Of a DNA stretch of 64,000 bases, positions 44,610 to 53,365 are shown one piece after another. Position 1 is the stretch's first letter, and each line of letters starts with the position of its first letter. Both the position numbers and the translations under genes were made by a program. The notes below the pieces were generated by a model that was given only the letters and a program-made list of their open reading frames with translations, did not search any database and was not told where the DNA came from. This DNA comes from Rhizobium sp. Q54 (GTDB lineage: Bacteria > Pseudomonadota > Alphaproteobacteria > SHVZ01): assembly GCA_945871425.1 (NCBI GenBank), contig CAMBVS010000013.1, positions 1 to 64,000 on the forward strand. Direction: 5' to 3'.

Positions 44610-44972
44610 GGGATAAGAGTCCGTCGGGGCTGGGAACCGAATGTGCGTAAGGCGCTTTCGGGGGAGTGTGGATGGATGACCCCCACCTCGTGCAGAGGCC
44701 CTGGGGTTTTCTGCGCGTGCGTTGACAAGAATCCTCCACTGCCGTCGAGAGGGGGGACGAGTCCAAACCGAAACGAACCATCCCCGCAATCCCGGCTTTG
44801 CCGATGGCGGAGTCCCGGGGAACCCCCTCGACTTATACACAGCGGCGGCACGCTTCGGCCATCGCGCCCGATCGCCGGATGAAAACCGGGATGGAGTCCC
44901 ATCCCTGGGATTCACAGGCATCCACCACTACCACCACTCTAAGATTCGAAAGAAAGATGGTAGAGGAGGAGC
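44610..44972. other. Putative chromosome origin oriC (ppsR-hemE gap)
   Basis: A 363-bp gene-free stretch between divergent ppsR and hemE, the place where oriC lies in Caulobacter and Rickettsia. It has a DnaA box TTATACACA at 44833-44841 (fits TTWTNCACA) and weaker ones: TGTGGATGG at 44667-44675 and TGTGCGTAA at 44642-44650 (each 7/9 on minus). Seven GANTC sites start at 44617, 44729, 44759, 44810, 44894, 44909 and 44943. The right end (44930-44965) is the most AT-rich part. No clear CtrA site pair was found. Confidence 0.72.
44833..44841 (+). promoter_or_regulatory. DnaA box candidate
   Basis: TTATACACA differs from the E. coli consensus TTATCCACA at one tolerated position and fits TTWTNCACA fully. 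It is the best DnaA box in the ppsR-hemE gap. Confidence 0.6.
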
Positions 44973-45989
44973 ATGTCCTCTCGACCGTTTCTCGACGTTT
45001 TCAAAGGCCTCGTCCGCCCGCGTCCGCCCTGGTGGATGCTGCGCCAGGCCGGGCGCTACCTGCCGGAATACTGGGAGGTACGGAACCGGACGAAGGGGTT
45101 CCTCGACCTCTGCTTCACGCCCGAGCTTGCCGCAGAGGTGACGCTGCAGCCCGTAAGACGGTTCGGCATGGACGCCGCCATCGTCTTCTCTGACATCCTG
45201 GTCATCCCCTACGCGCTGGGCCAGGGCGTGTCCTTCGTGCAGGGCGAGGGACCGAAGCTCGGCCCGCTCGAGGTCGACGCGCTCTATGCCGACGGCGCCG
45301 GCGAGCGGTTGTCGCCGGTCTACGAAACCGTGCGGCGGGTCCGAGCCGCGCTTCCGTCGGAGACGGCGCTGATCGGGTTCGCGGGATCTCCCTGGACGGT
45401 CGCCACATACATGGTCGAGGGCGGATCGAGCCGGGAGTTCGCACGGATCAAGGGGCTGGCCGCCCGCGATCCGCAGACCTTCGGTCGTCTGATCGATACC
45501 GTGATCACCGCGACCGTCGACTACCTCGGCCGCCAGATCGTCGCCGGCGCCGACGCCATCCAGCTGTTCGAAAGCTGGGCCGGGGTACTTTCCGAGCCGA
45601 TGTTCCGCCGCTGGGTGATCCAGCCGACCCGGCGCATCGTCACCGCCGTCCGCGCCCGTCATCCGGAAATCCCGATCATCGGCTTTCCCCGTGGCGCCGG
45701 CGCGATGATCGCGGCCTATGCCGAGGAGACCGGCGTGGACGCGATCAACCTCGATCCGACGGTTCCGGTCGCCTGGGCGAAGGCGGCGATGCCATCGAAG
45801 GTGCTCCAGGGAAATCTCGACCCTGTCGTCCTCGTGACCGGCGGGCAGATGCTCGACGACGAGGTCCGGCGTATCTGCGATGCGCTCGCCGACCGGCCTT
45901 TCGTTTTCAATCTCGGCCACGGCATCGTGCCGGAGACGCCGCCCGAGCATGTCGCGCGCGTTGCCGAGCTGTTGAGGGAGCGCGGATGA
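44973..45989 (+). CDS. hemE: Uroporphyrinogen decarboxylase
   Basis: HemE converts uroporphyrinogen III to coproporphyrinogen III in heme synthesis. The 338-residue product starts near PPWWMLRQAGRYLPEYWEVR (signature 1, with the active-site Arg pair). It contains IVFSDILVIPYALGQ with the catalytic Asp, GFAGSPWTVATYMVEGG (signature 2) and NLGHGIVPETPPEHV. AGAGGAGGAG is a strong ribosome-binding site. Its stop overlaps hemH (ATGA). Confidence 0.97.
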   Translation: MSSRPFLDVFKGLVRPRPPWWMLRQAGRYLPEYWEVRNRTKGFLDLCFTPELAAEVTLQPVRRFGMDAAIVFSDILVIPYALGQGVSFVQGEGPKLGPLEVDALYADGAGERLSPVYETVRRVRAALPSETALIGFAGSPWTVATYMVEGGSSREFARIKGLAARDPQTFGRLIDTVITATVDYLGRQIVAGADAIQLFESWAGVLSEPMFRRWVIQPTRRIVTAVRARHPEIPIIGFPRGAGAMIAAYAEETGVDAINLDPTVPVAWAKAAMPSKVLQGNLDPVVLVTGGQMLDDEVRRICDALADRPFVFNLGHGIVPETPPEHVARVAELLRERG

Positions 45990-46996
45990 GAACCGCCGTC
46001 GTCCTGTTCAATCTCGGCGGCCCCGATGGTCCCGACGCCGTGCAGCCGTTCCTGCAGAACCTGTTCAGCGATCCGGCGATCATCGGCGCGCCGGCACCGG
46101 TCCGCTGGCTCCTGGCACGGCTGATCTCGCGCCGCCGTGCGCCGGTCGCCCGCGGGATCTATGCCCGGCTCGGCGGCCGCTCGCCGATCCTGCCGAACAC
46201 GGAAGCGCAGGCCGACGCTCTGCAGGCGGCGCTCGGCGGCGAGACCAAGGCCTTCATCGCCATGCGCTACTGGCACCCGCTGGTCGACGAGACGGCGAGG
46301 GCGGTCAGGTCATGGGCCCCGGAACGGGTCGTCCTCTTGCCGCTCTATCCGCAGTTCTCGACCACCACCACCGAGTCCTCCTTCGCCACCTGGGATCGCG
46401 CCGCCGCGGCGATCGGGCTCGCGGTGCCGACCGCACGGATCTGCTGCTATCCCGACGATCCCGGTTTCATCGCTGCGACGGCGCGGCTGCTGGCGAAGAC
46501 GCTCGACCTCGCCGGCGGTCCGCTCCGCATCCTGTTCTCGGCCCATGGCCTGCCGAAGCGCATCGTCGCCAAGGGCGATCCCTATCCCTGGCAGGTCGAG
46601 CGCACGGCAGACGCGGTGATGGCGGCGCTCAGCCGCCCGCACGACCGGGTCGTCTGCTACCAGAGCCGGGTCGGCCCGCTGGAATGGATCGGTCCCTCGA
46701 CCGAGGCCGAGATCCGGCGCGCCGCCGCCGACCGCGTCGTCCCGGTGATCGTGCCCCTGAGCTTCGTCTCCGAGCACTCGGAGACGCTGGTCGAGCTCGA
46801 CCAGGAGTACCGCCATCTCGCCGAAGAGGCCGGCGCGCCGGGGTTCCTCCGGGTGCCGACGGTCTCGGCCGATGCGCTGTTCATCGACGGCCTGGCCAAG
46901 CTGGTGCGGGCGGCGCCGCCGGGACTGTCCTCTGGCTGCGGCCGGCGGATCTGTCCATCCCGGCACGGCCGCTGTCCCCATGGAGCGCCTGCATGA
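45986..46996 (+). CDS. hemH: Ferrochelatase
   Basis: HemH inserts Fe2+ into protoporphyrin IX, the last step of heme synthesis. The 336-residue protein has VLFNLGGPDGPDAVQPFL, LYPQFSTTTTESSFATW, FSAHGLPKRIV with the catalytic His, and SFVSEHSETLVELDQEY with the metal-ligand Glu. It is coupled to hemE (ATGA) and hemJ (ATGA). The Cys-containing C-terminus does not form an obvious 2Fe-2S site. Confidence 0.97.
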   Translation: MRTAVVLFNLGGPDGPDAVQPFLQNLFSDPAIIGAPAPVRWLLARLISRRRAPVARGIYARLGGRSPILPNTEAQADALQAALGGETKAFIAMRYWHPLVDETARAVRSWAPERVVLLPLYPQFSTTTTESSFATWDRAAAAIGLAVPTARICCYPDDPGFIAATARLLAKTLDLAGGPLRILFSAHGLPKRIVAKGDPYPWQVERTADAVMAALSRPHDRVVCYQSRVGPLEWIGPSTEAEIRRAAADRVVPVIVPLSFVSEHSETLVELDQEYRHLAEEAGAPGFLRVPTVSADALFIDGLAKLVRAAPPGLSSGCGRRICPSRHGRCPHGAPA

Positions 46997-47439
46997 GCTG
47001 GCTCGCCGTCTCCTACCCCTGGATCAAGGCTCTGCACATCATCAGCGTCATGGCCTGGATGGCGGGGATGCTCTACCTGCCGCGGCTGTTCGTCTATCAC
47101 GCCGACGCGGTGCCCGGATCGGTGCAGTCCGAAACCTTCAAGGTGATGGAGCGCCGCCTGCTGCGCGCCATCATCAACCCGGCGATGATCGCGAGCTTCG
47201 TCTTCGGCATCATGCTCGCCGCCACCCCCGGGCTCGTCGACTGGTCCGAGGGCTGGATCTGGGTGAAGCTTGCGGCCGTCATCGGCATGTCGGCCGCGCA
47301 TGGGTATTTTTCCCGCTGGCGCCGCGAGTTCGCCGAGGACCGCAACCGGCGGCCGGCGAGCTTCTACCGGAAGGTCAACGAGGTCCCGACGGTGCTGCTG
47401 ATCGTCATCGTCATCATGGTGACGGTGAAACCTTTCTGA
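46993..47439 (+). CDS. hemJ: Protoporphyrinogen oxidase HemJ
   Basis: HemJ is the membrane enzyme that oxidises protoporphyrinogen IX; it is used in most alphaproteobacteria in place of HemG or HemY. The 148-residue product has four hydrophobic segments, with IKALHIISVMAWMAGMLYLPRLFVYH (the conserved His pair) first and VPTVLLIVIVIMVTV last. The start overlaps the hemH stop. The operon hemE-hemH-hemJ supplies three consecutive or near-consecutive steps. Confidence 0.93.
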   Translation: MSWLAVSYPWIKALHIISVMAWMAGMLYLPRLFVYHADAVPGSVQSETFKVMERRLLRAIINPAMIASFVFGIMLAATPGLVDWSEGWIWVKLAAVIGMSAAHGYFSRWRREFAEDRNRRPASFYRKVNEVPTVLLIVIVIMVTVKPF

Positions 47440-47481
47440 CCGACGGCGAGGGAACCCGCCGGACGGTCAAATGTTTTGTGT

Positions 47482-47510
47482 TTGACTTGGCTAGACCGCT
47501 TCGCTAACTG
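47482..47510 (+). promoter_or_regulatory. Promoter of rho
   Basis: TTGACT (47482-47487) and TAACTG (47505-47510) are 17 bp apart, a good sigma-70-type pair, 146 bp before rho. This leaves a long 5' leader on rho mRNA, where autoregulation by Rho is known in other bacteria. The gap 47440-47655 holds nothing else recognised. Confidence 0.6.
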
Positions 47511-47655
47511 TTCGGAGCAGGGGCGACCGCCCCCGCCTTCTCCTTTAAGAACAATTCCGTCGACACCAGGCGCGCAAAGCTCGCGCCGGTCCTTGCAAAG
47601 CAGGACGGTCGCCGGGCCACATCCCAAGCACATCTCAAACTAAACCGGATCCTCA

Positions 47656-49059
47656 ATGCACCTGCAGGAACTCAAGGCGAAATCACCCGCTGACCTGCTC
47701 GCCACCGCCGAAGAGCTCGAGATCGAGAACGCGTCGCTGCTGCGCAAGCAGGACATGATGTTCGCGATCCTGAAGCAGCTGGCCGAGAATGACGTCGCCA
47801 TCTACGGCATCGGCGTCCTCGAGGTCCTCCAGGACGGCTTCGGCTTCCTCCGCTCGCCGGAGGCCAACTACCTTCCCGGACCCGACGACATCTACGTCAG
47901 CCCGAGCCAGGTCCGCCGCTTCGGCCTTCGCACCGGCGACACCGTCGAGGGCCAGATCCGCAGCCCCAAGGAGGGCGAGCGCTACTTCGCCCTTCTCAAG
48001 GTCAACAACATCAATTTCGAGGACCCGGAGAAGGTCCGCCACCGCATCAACTTCGACAACCTGACGCCGCTCTACCCCGACGAGCGCCTGCATCTGGAAA
48101 TCGAAGTGCCGGCCGTTTTGCCGACGGCAAAGGAAGCCAAAGAGGCGAAGGACAAGGAAGCCAAGGAAGGCACCGGTAAAGAGGTCGGCGGCAAGGAGAT
48201 CGGCGCCGCCCGCACCGGGCGCCTCGAGCTGGCGCGCGAAGCCGACCGCAAGGACCTCGTCCGCAAGGATGTGACGACGCGGGTCATCGACCTGATCGCG
48301 CCGCTAGGCAAGGGCCAGCGCGGTCTCATCGTCGCCCCGCCGCGCACCGGCAAGACGGTGATGCTGCAGAACATCGCGCACGCCATCGCCCACAACCACC
48401 CCGAGGTCTACCTCATCGTGCTGCTCATCGACGAGCGGCCGGAAGAGGTCACCGACATGGCGCGCTCGGTGAAGGGCGAGGTCATCAGCTCCACATTCGA
48501 CGAGCCGGCGACCCGCCACGTCCAGGTGACCGAGATGGTGCTTGAGAAGGCCAAGCGCCTGGTCGAGCACAAGCGCGACGTCGTCATCCTGCTGGACTCG
48601 ATCACGCGTCTGGCACGTGCCTACAACACCGTGGTGCCGTCGTCGGGCAAGGTCTTGACCGGCGGTGTCGACGCGAATGCGCTGCAGCGCCCGAAGCGCT
48701 TCTTCGGCGCCGCCCGCAACATCGAGTTCGGCGGCTCCCTCACCATCATCGCGACCGCGCTGATCGACACCGGCAGCCGCATGGACGAGGTGATCTTCGA
48801 GGAGTTCAAGGGCACCGGCAACTCCGAGATCATCCTCGACCGCAAGCTCTCCGACAAGCGCACCTTCCCCTCGATCGACATCACCAAGTCGGGCACCCGC
48901 AAGGAAGAGCTGCTGGTCGACAAGGCCCAGCTCGCCAAGATGTGGGTGCTCCGCCGCGTGCTGATGCCGATGGGACCGGTCGACGCCATGGAGTTCCTGC
49001 TCGACAAGCTGAAGCACTCCAAGACCAACAACGACTTCTTCCAGGCGATGAACACCTGA
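47656..49059 (+). CDS. rho: Transcription termination factor Rho
   Basis: Hexameric RNA helicase that ends untranslated transcripts. Order in the 467-residue protein: N-terminal helical domain ([15 protein letters not shown]), CSD-like RNA-binding domain ([18 protein letters not shown], then [15 protein letters not shown]), P-loop [12 protein letters not shown] near residues 223-234, Walker [20 protein letters not shown]-loop and R-loop. Between the RNA-binding and ATPase domains it carries about 50 extra residues (155-204) rich in Lys and Glu; E. coli Rho has no such insertion. ATG 47656 matches the family start. Confidence 0.97.
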   Translation: MHLQELKAKSPADLLATAEELEIENASLLRKQDMMFAILKQLAENDVAIYGIGVLEVLQDGFGFLRSPEANYLPGPDDIYVSPSQVRRFGLRTGDTVEGQIRSPKEGERYFALLKVNNINFEDPEKVRHRINFDNLTPLYPDERLHLEIEVPAVLPTAKEAKEAKDKEAKEGTGKEVGGKEIGAARTGRLELAREADRKDLVRKDVTTRVIDLIAPLGKGQRGLIVAPPRTGKTVMLQNIAHAIAHNHPEVYLIVLLIDERPEEVTDMARSVKGEVISSTFDEPATRHVQVTEMVLEKAKRLVEHKRDVVILLDSITRLARAYNTVVPSSGKVLTGGVDANALQRPKRFFGAARNIEFGGSLTIIATALIDTGSRMDEVIFEEFKGTGNSEIILDRKLSDKRTFPSIDITKSGTRKEELLVDKAQLAKMWVLRRVLMPMGPVDAMEFLLDKLKHSKTNNDFFQAMNT

Positions 49060-49085
49060 GGAGTCGCCGGAGCGTCGGAACGAGA

Positions 49086-49113
49086 AAGGGCGGGAGAACG
49101 ATCTCTCGCCCTT
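49086..49113 (+). terminator. Terminator hairpin after rho
   Basis: AAGGGCGGGAGA and TCTCTCGCCCTT form a 12-bp stem with one G-T pair and a 4-nt ACGA loop, 26 nt past the rho stop. CGCGTTT follows, a weak T-tract. Confidence 0.65.
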
Positions 49114-49131
49114 CGCGTTTGCGGCTGGACT

Positions 49132-49416
49132 TTAGGCCGCGGCTGGATCGACCTCTGCAGCGATGCGCTCGCCGGCCACAGCTTCGGTTTGTGCGAGGTC
49201 GAAAGCCGTCTGCAGGTTGAGCCAGAAGGTCGCGTCATTTCCGAAGTAGCGGGCGAGCCTGAGGGCCGTTTCCGCCGTCAATGCCCGCCGCCCGCCGATC
49301 ACGTCGTTGATCCGCTGTGGCGGCACCCTGAGCTTGAGCGCGAGCGCAGTGCCGGAAAGGCCACGGGTCTCCAATTCCTCCCTGAGGATTTGTCCCGGGT
49401 GGACGGCGAAGTTCAT
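49132..49416 (-). CDS. higA: HigA family antitoxin
   Basis: A 94-residue XRE-type antitoxin. MNFAVHPGQILREELETRGLSGTALALKLRVPPQRINDVIGGRRALTAETALRLARYFGND is the HigA/VapI HTH. It would bind its toxin HigB and the shared promoter. ATG 49416 is the family start; earlier frame start 49464 lies inside higB. It begins 14 bp downstream of higB. Confidence 0.94.
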   Translation of the reverse strand: MNFAVHPGQILREELETRGLSGTALALKLRVPPQRINDVIGGRRALTAETALRLARYFGNDATFWLNLQTAFDLAQTEAVAGERIAAEVDPAAA

Positions 49417-49429
49417 CCGCCCGGCCGTC

Positions 49430-49708
49430 CTAGTGGTAGTCGACGATTTCGATGTCGTGCGCATGACCGTCCTCGAACCGGAAGACCAGACGCCCTGGAC
49501 CGTTGATGGTCATGGCCCAGAAGCCGCGACGATCGCCCGTCAGCTTGTGAAGGCTGACACTCGACAGAGGGCTGAGGCTCGCGAGCGAGGTTGCCGCGTG
49601 GAGCGCTGACAACCTCGCGCGAGCCTTTGCCTCGTCCATTCCCCGGAACTTGCTGCGACCGGTCTCGACGAAGAGCCGAGTGTCACGGTTCCTGAACGAA
49701 ACGATCAT
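49430..49708 (-). CDS. higB: HigB/RelE family toxin
   Basis: A 92-residue ribosome-dependent mRNA interferase of the HigB group: MIVSFRNRDTRLFVETG, the family opener; LHKLTGDRRGFWAMTINGPGRLVFRFEDG and IVDYH carry the catalytic strand region. It lies upstream of higA as usual for the hig type. With brnTA it is the second toxin-antitoxin module within 7 kb, on the other side of the putative oriC. Confidence 0.93.
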   Translation of the reverse strand: MIVSFRNRDTRLFVETGRSKFRGMDEAKARARLSALHAATSLASLSPLSSVSLHKLTGDRRGFWAMTINGPGRLVFRFEDGHAHDIEIVDYH

Positions 49709-49762
49709 CTCACATCAGACTAGAACGCGTCATGTGCCACGGCAAGCGTTCTGGTCTCCCGT

Positions 49763-50380
49763 TTATCCGTTCGCGGCGATCGCTTTGGCGACGGCGGGAC
49801 GGGCGGCCATGCGGGCGGCCCAGGCTTTCACGTTGGCGAGGCCGGGAGCGGCGTCGATCAGCGCCTTCCGGCCGGCGACCACGGGGTAGAGCGCGATGTC
49901 GGCAATCGAGATCTCGCCCGCGATGTAGTCGCGGCCGTCCAGCTGCTTGTCGACGACGCCGAGCATCGTCAGCAGCTTCTGCTCGAAATAAGCGGTGTTG
50001 CCCGGGTCCTTCACCGGCACATGGGTCGAGATGTAGAAAATGTTGGACGAGGTCGGCGCGACGTCGGTCGCCGCCTGCATGAACCACTGATAGGCCTCGG
50101 CCCGCTTCGCCGGATCCTTCGGGATCAGCTTGCCGGACTTCTCCGCGCAGTAGAGCACGATGGCGGCGGACTGGGAGAGGTTCAGCGGCTTGCCGCCGGG
50201 GCCGTCGGCATCGACGATCGCCGGGATGGCGCCGGCCGGATTGATCTTCAGGAACCCGGGCGTCTTCGCCTCGCCTTTCGACAGGTCGAGCTTGTGCACC
50301 CGGTAGGCCAGCCCGCATTCCTCGAGCGCGATGGTGGCGCGGCGGCCGTTGCCGGTGGACGCGGTGTAGAGGTCGATCAT
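49763..50380 (-). CDS. Glutathione S-transferase 3
   Basis: A 205-residue GST: MIDLYTASTGNGRRATIALEECGL, then INPAGAIPAIVDADGPGG (cis-Pro) and LSQSAAIVLYCAEKSG. The C-terminal domain carries GEISIADIALYPV. It resembles the Nu-class/YghU-like short GSTs. It is unlinked to the two GSTs at 24-26 kb and monocistronic. Confidence 0.93.
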   Translation of the reverse strand: MIDLYTASTGNGRRATIALEECGLAYRVHKLDLSKGEAKTPGFLKINPAGAIPAIVDADGPGGKPLNLSQSAAIVLYCAEKSGKLIPKDPAKRAEAYQWFMQAATDVAPTSSNIFYISTHVPVKDPGNTAYFEQKLLTMLGVVDKQLDGRDYIAGEISIADIALYPVVAGRKALIDAAPGLANVKAWAARMAARPAVAKAIAANG

Positions 50381-50459
50381 GGACGTTTCCAGTTTTGGTT
50401 GGGTTGGACGGGACGGAGACTAGCAGCCCGCCGGGCCGGGCGTCAGCACGGTCGCCCCG

Positions 50460-51878
50460 CTACTCGCCCACTCGCGCGATCCGGAGCACGTTGGTGGCGC
50501 CGGGCGTGCCGAAGGGGACGCCGGCGGTGACCACCAGGCGCTGGCCGGGCTCGGCGAAGCCTTCGGTTCGGGCGGCCTCGGTCGCGGTCTGCACCATCTC
50601 GGTGAAGCTGGCGATGTCGTGGGTCAGGACCCAGTGCACACCCCAGAGCAGCGCCAGCTTGCGGGCCGTCGTCGGATTGCCGGTCAGTCCCAGGATCGGC
50701 GCATCGGGGCGCTCGCGGGCGGCACGGAGCGCGGTCGATCCCGACATGGTGAACGTCGCGATGCAGGCGGCCGAGATCGTGTGCGCGACCTGGCGGGCGG
50801 CGGCGGAGATCGCGTCCGCACCGGTCGCCTCCGGCTCCGGATGCACCGCGTCCATGATGGTGCGATAGAGCTGGTCGTGCTCCACCCGCTGGATGATGCG
50901 GTCCATGATGGTGACGACCTCGATCGGGTATTTGCCCGACGCGGTCTCGCCCGAGAGCATGAGCGCATCGGCGCCGTCATAGACGGCGGTCGCCACGTCC
51001 GAGGCCTCGGCCCGCGTCGGCGACGGCGCGTGGATCATCGACTCCAGCATCTGCGTCGCCACGATCACCGGCTTGCCGGCCTGGCGGCAGGCACGCACGA
51101 TGCGCTTCTGGATCGAGGGCACGTCCTCGGGCGGCAGCTCGACGCCGAGGTCGCCTCTCGCCACCATGATCGCGTCGGTCATGTCGATCAGCTCTTCCAG
51201 ATGCTCGATCGCCGACGGCTTCTCCAGCTTGATGACGATGCCGGCGCGGCCCTGGATCAGCTTCTTCGCCTCGGCCACGTCGGCGGGACGCTGGACGAAG
51301 GAAAGCGCCACCAGGTCGACGCCGAGCTCGAGCCCGAAGGAGAGGTCGCGGCGGTCCTTGTCGGTGATCGGCGACAGCGGCAGCACGACGTTGGGGACGT
51401 TGACGCCCTTCCTGTCGGAGATGCGCCCGCCGGTCACCACCTCGGTCTGGGCGAAGTCCGGCCCGTGCGAGAGGACGCGGAGGCGAAGCTTGCCATCGTC
51501 GACCAGGAGGTCGGTCCCGGCCTCGATCGCGGCGAAGATTTCCCGATGCGGCAGCGAGACGCGGGTGGCGTCGCCATCCGCCTTGTCGAGGTCGAAGCGG
51601 AAGCTGTGGCCGGGATGGAGCTCGGCATGGCCGCCGGCGAAGGTGCCGACGCGGAGCTTCGGTCCCTGCAGGTCCATCATGATGCCGATCGGCCGCCCGG
51701 TCGACCGCTCGAGCGCCCGTAGCGCCTCGAAGCGGGCGCGGTGATCGTCGTGGCCGCCATGGCTGAAGTTGAGCCGGAAGACGTCGGCGCCAGCCGCGAA
51801 CAGGCGGGCCAGCATCTCCGGCGTCGAGGTCGACGGGCCGACGGTGGCGACGATCTTGGCGTTGCGGAGGCGGCGCAT
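50460..51878 (-). CDS. pyk: Pyruvate kinase
   Basis: Glycolytic enzyme making pyruvate and ATP from phosphoenolpyruvate. The 472-residue product has RNAKIVATVGPSTSTPEMLARL, ADVFRLNFSHG, IMMDLQGPKLRVG, the active-site signature IVIKLEKPSAIEHLEEL with catalytic Lys, MVARGDLGVELPPEDVP, and ATQMLESM. The start is ATG 51878; longer frames are not homologous. It is divergent from cobA across 66 bp. ppsR elsewhere in the window acts on the opposing PEP-pyruvate step. Confidence 0.96.
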   Translation of the reverse strand: MRRLRNAKIVATVGPSTSTPEMLARLFAAGADVFRLNFSHGGHDDHRARFEALRALERSTGRPIGIMMDLQGPKLRVGTFAGGHAELHPGHSFRFDLDKADGDATRVSLPHREIFAAIEAGTDLLVDDGKLRLRVLSHGPDFAQTEVVTGGRISDRKGVNVPNVVLPLSPITDKDRRDLSFGLELGVDLVALSFVQRPADVAEAKKLIQGRAGIVIKLEKPSAIEHLEELIDMTDAIMVARGDLGVELPPEDVPSIQKRIVRACRQAGKPVIVATQMLESMIHAPSPTRAEASDVATAVYDGADALMLSGETASGKYPIEVVTIMDRIIQRVEHDQLYRTIMDAVHPEPEATGADAISAAARQVAHTISAACIATFTMSGSTALRAARERPDAPILGLTGNPTTARKLALLWGVHWVLTHDIASFTEMVQTATEAARTEGFAEPGQRLVVTAGVPFGTPGATNVLRIARVGE

Positions 51879-51944
51879 GGCGGGGTCCGGAAGCGGTGGG
51901 GGCGATCCTGGCACAGCTGGGCGTCCGGATGTAGGGTGCGCTTC

Positions 51945-52778
51945 ATGCAGCTTCCGTCGCTTCCCGACTTCGAGCCCGGCTGGGTCTGGCTGGTCGGCGC
52001 CGGCCCCGGCGATCCCGGCCTCCTGACCCTGCTGGCCCTGAAGGCCCTGGCCGAGGCCGATGCCGTGGTCTACGACGCGCTGGTCGACGAACGCTGCCTG
52101 GCCCTCGCACGCCCCGGCGCGATCTGCGAATTCGCCGGCAAGCGCGGCGGCAAGCCGTCGCCGCGCCAGCCCGACATCTCCCGGCGCCTGATCCAGCTCG
52201 CCCGCGAAGGCAAGCGGGTGCTCAGGCTGAAGGGCGGCGATCCCTTCGTCTTCGGCCGCGGCGGCGAGGAGGCTCTTGCCCTGGTCGCGGCTGGCGTTCC
52301 CTTCCGGGTCGTGCCTGGCATCACCGCCGGCATCGGCGGCCTCGCCTATGCCGGCATCCCGGCGACCCACCGCGACGTCAACGAGGCGGTCACCTTCATC
52401 ACCGGCCACAACGTCTCGGGCGAGGTGCCGGACGGGCTCGACTGGCCGGCGCTGGCCAGGGGCGCCCCGGTGCTGGTCTTCTACATGGCCCTGAAGCATC
52501 TGCCGCAGATCCGCGATCGCCTGATCGCCGCCGGCCGTCCGGCCGACGATGCCGCCGCGGTCGTCAGCCACGCCGCGACTGATCGGCAGCGCACGCTGGT
52601 CACCACGCTCGGCCGCCTGGTCGAGGATGCCGAGGCCGCGAAAACGGAGCCGCCCGCCATCGTCGTCATCGGCCCCGCGGTGAGAATGGCGGCCGGCCTC
52701 GACTGGCTCGGCGCGATGGCCGGCCGCAGGCTCGATCCCGACCCGCTGGGGCTCATGGCCCGGCGCGAGGCCGGCTGA
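51945..52778 (+). CDS. cobA: Uroporphyrinogen-III C-methyltransferase
   Basis: SUMT methylates uroporphyrinogen III at C-2 and C-7, giving precorrin-2, the branch from heme to cobalamin and siroheme. The 277-residue product has the signature VWLVGAGPGDPGLLTLLALKAL, YDALVD, GKRGGKPSPRQ and RLKGGDPFVFGRGGEEALAL, PGITAGIGG and HRDVNEAVTFITGH. No CysG oxidase/chelatase domain is attached. It ends at TGATG, shared with the SCO gene. Confidence 0.95.
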   Translation: MQLPSLPDFEPGWVWLVGAGPGDPGLLTLLALKALAEADAVVYDALVDERCLALARPGAICEFAGKRGGKPSPRQPDISRRLIQLAREGKRVLRLKGGDPFVFGRGGEEALALVAAGVPFRVVPGITAGIGGLAYAGIPATHRDVNEAVTFITGHNVSGEVPDGLDWPALARGAPVLVFYMALKHLPQIRDRLIAAGRPADDAAAVVSHAATDRQRTLVTTLGRLVEDAEAAKTEPPAIVVIGPAVRMAAGLDWLGAMAGRRLDPDPLGLMARREAG

Positions 52779-53365
52779 TGTTCTCCGACTATCGTTTCCG
52801 GGCCGCGGCGATCCTGCTTCTGGCGGCGTTCATCGGCGGTGCGGCGCTGCTGGTCTCGTGGCTGCGCCAGCCCGACGGCGCCGGCGCGCTCATCGGCGGG
52901 CCGTTCGAGCTGACCGACCAGACCGGGGGCCGCGTCTCCAGCGAGGCCTTCCGCGGCAAGCTGATGCTGATCTATTTCGGCTATGTCTTCTGCCCGGATG
53001 CCTGTCCGACGGCGCTGCAGAACATGGCCGACGCGATCGACCAGCTCGGCCCAGCCGGCGAGGACGTGGTGCCGGTCTTCATCACCGTGGATCCCGCCCG
53101 CGACACGGTCGAGGTCATCAAGGACTATGCCGAGGCGTTCCACCCGCGGCTGAAGGCGCTGACCGGAACGCCCGAAGACATCGCCAAGGCGGCGAAGGCC
53201 TATCGCGTCTACTTCAAGAAGGCCGCCGAGGCCTCGCCCGGCGAGTACCTGGTCGACCACTCCTCGATCGTCTTCCTGATGGGGCGCGACGGCCGCTACC
53301 TCATGCACTTCACCCATTTCACCCCGCCGGAGCCGATGGCGGCCGAGATCAAGAAGCGGCTGTGA
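52778..53365 (+). CDS. SCO1/SenC family protein
   Basis: A copper-binding thioredoxin-fold protein that assists assembly of the CuA site of cytochrome oxidase or acts in redox defence. The 195-residue product has one N-terminal membrane anchor (AAILLLAAFIGGAALLVSWL), the CxxxC motif YVFCPDACPTAL and the third Cu ligand His in LVDHSSIVFLM. It is coupled to cobA (TGATG) and cobB (GTGA), an unusual place, as SCO genes usually lie with oxidase genes. Confidence 0.94.
   Translation: MFSDYRFRAAAILLLAAFIGGAALLVSWLRQPDGAGALIGGPFELTDQTGGRVSSEAFRGKLMLIYFGYVFCPDACPTALQNMADAIDQLGPAGEDVVPVFITVDPARDTVEVIKDYAEAFHPRLKALTGTPEDIAKAAKAYRVYFKKAAEASPGEYLVDHSSIVFLMGRDGRYLMHFTHFTPPEPMAAEIKKRL

Noticed and set aside
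43794..44921. Longer N-terminus for PpsR running to 44921
   Set aside because: The extension crosses the putative oriC and reads as arbitrary Arg/Pro/Ser-rich sequence; homologues begin at VHLHLVSDSTGE.
48609..48618. CACGTG core within rho (GGCACGTGCC) as a third parS
   Set aside because: Only the central hexamer matches; the TGTTN and AAACA flanks are missing.
51879..51944. Cobalamin riboswitch before cobA
   Set aside because: The pyk-cobA gap is only 66 bp, too short for a B12 riboswitch, and has no B12-box wording.
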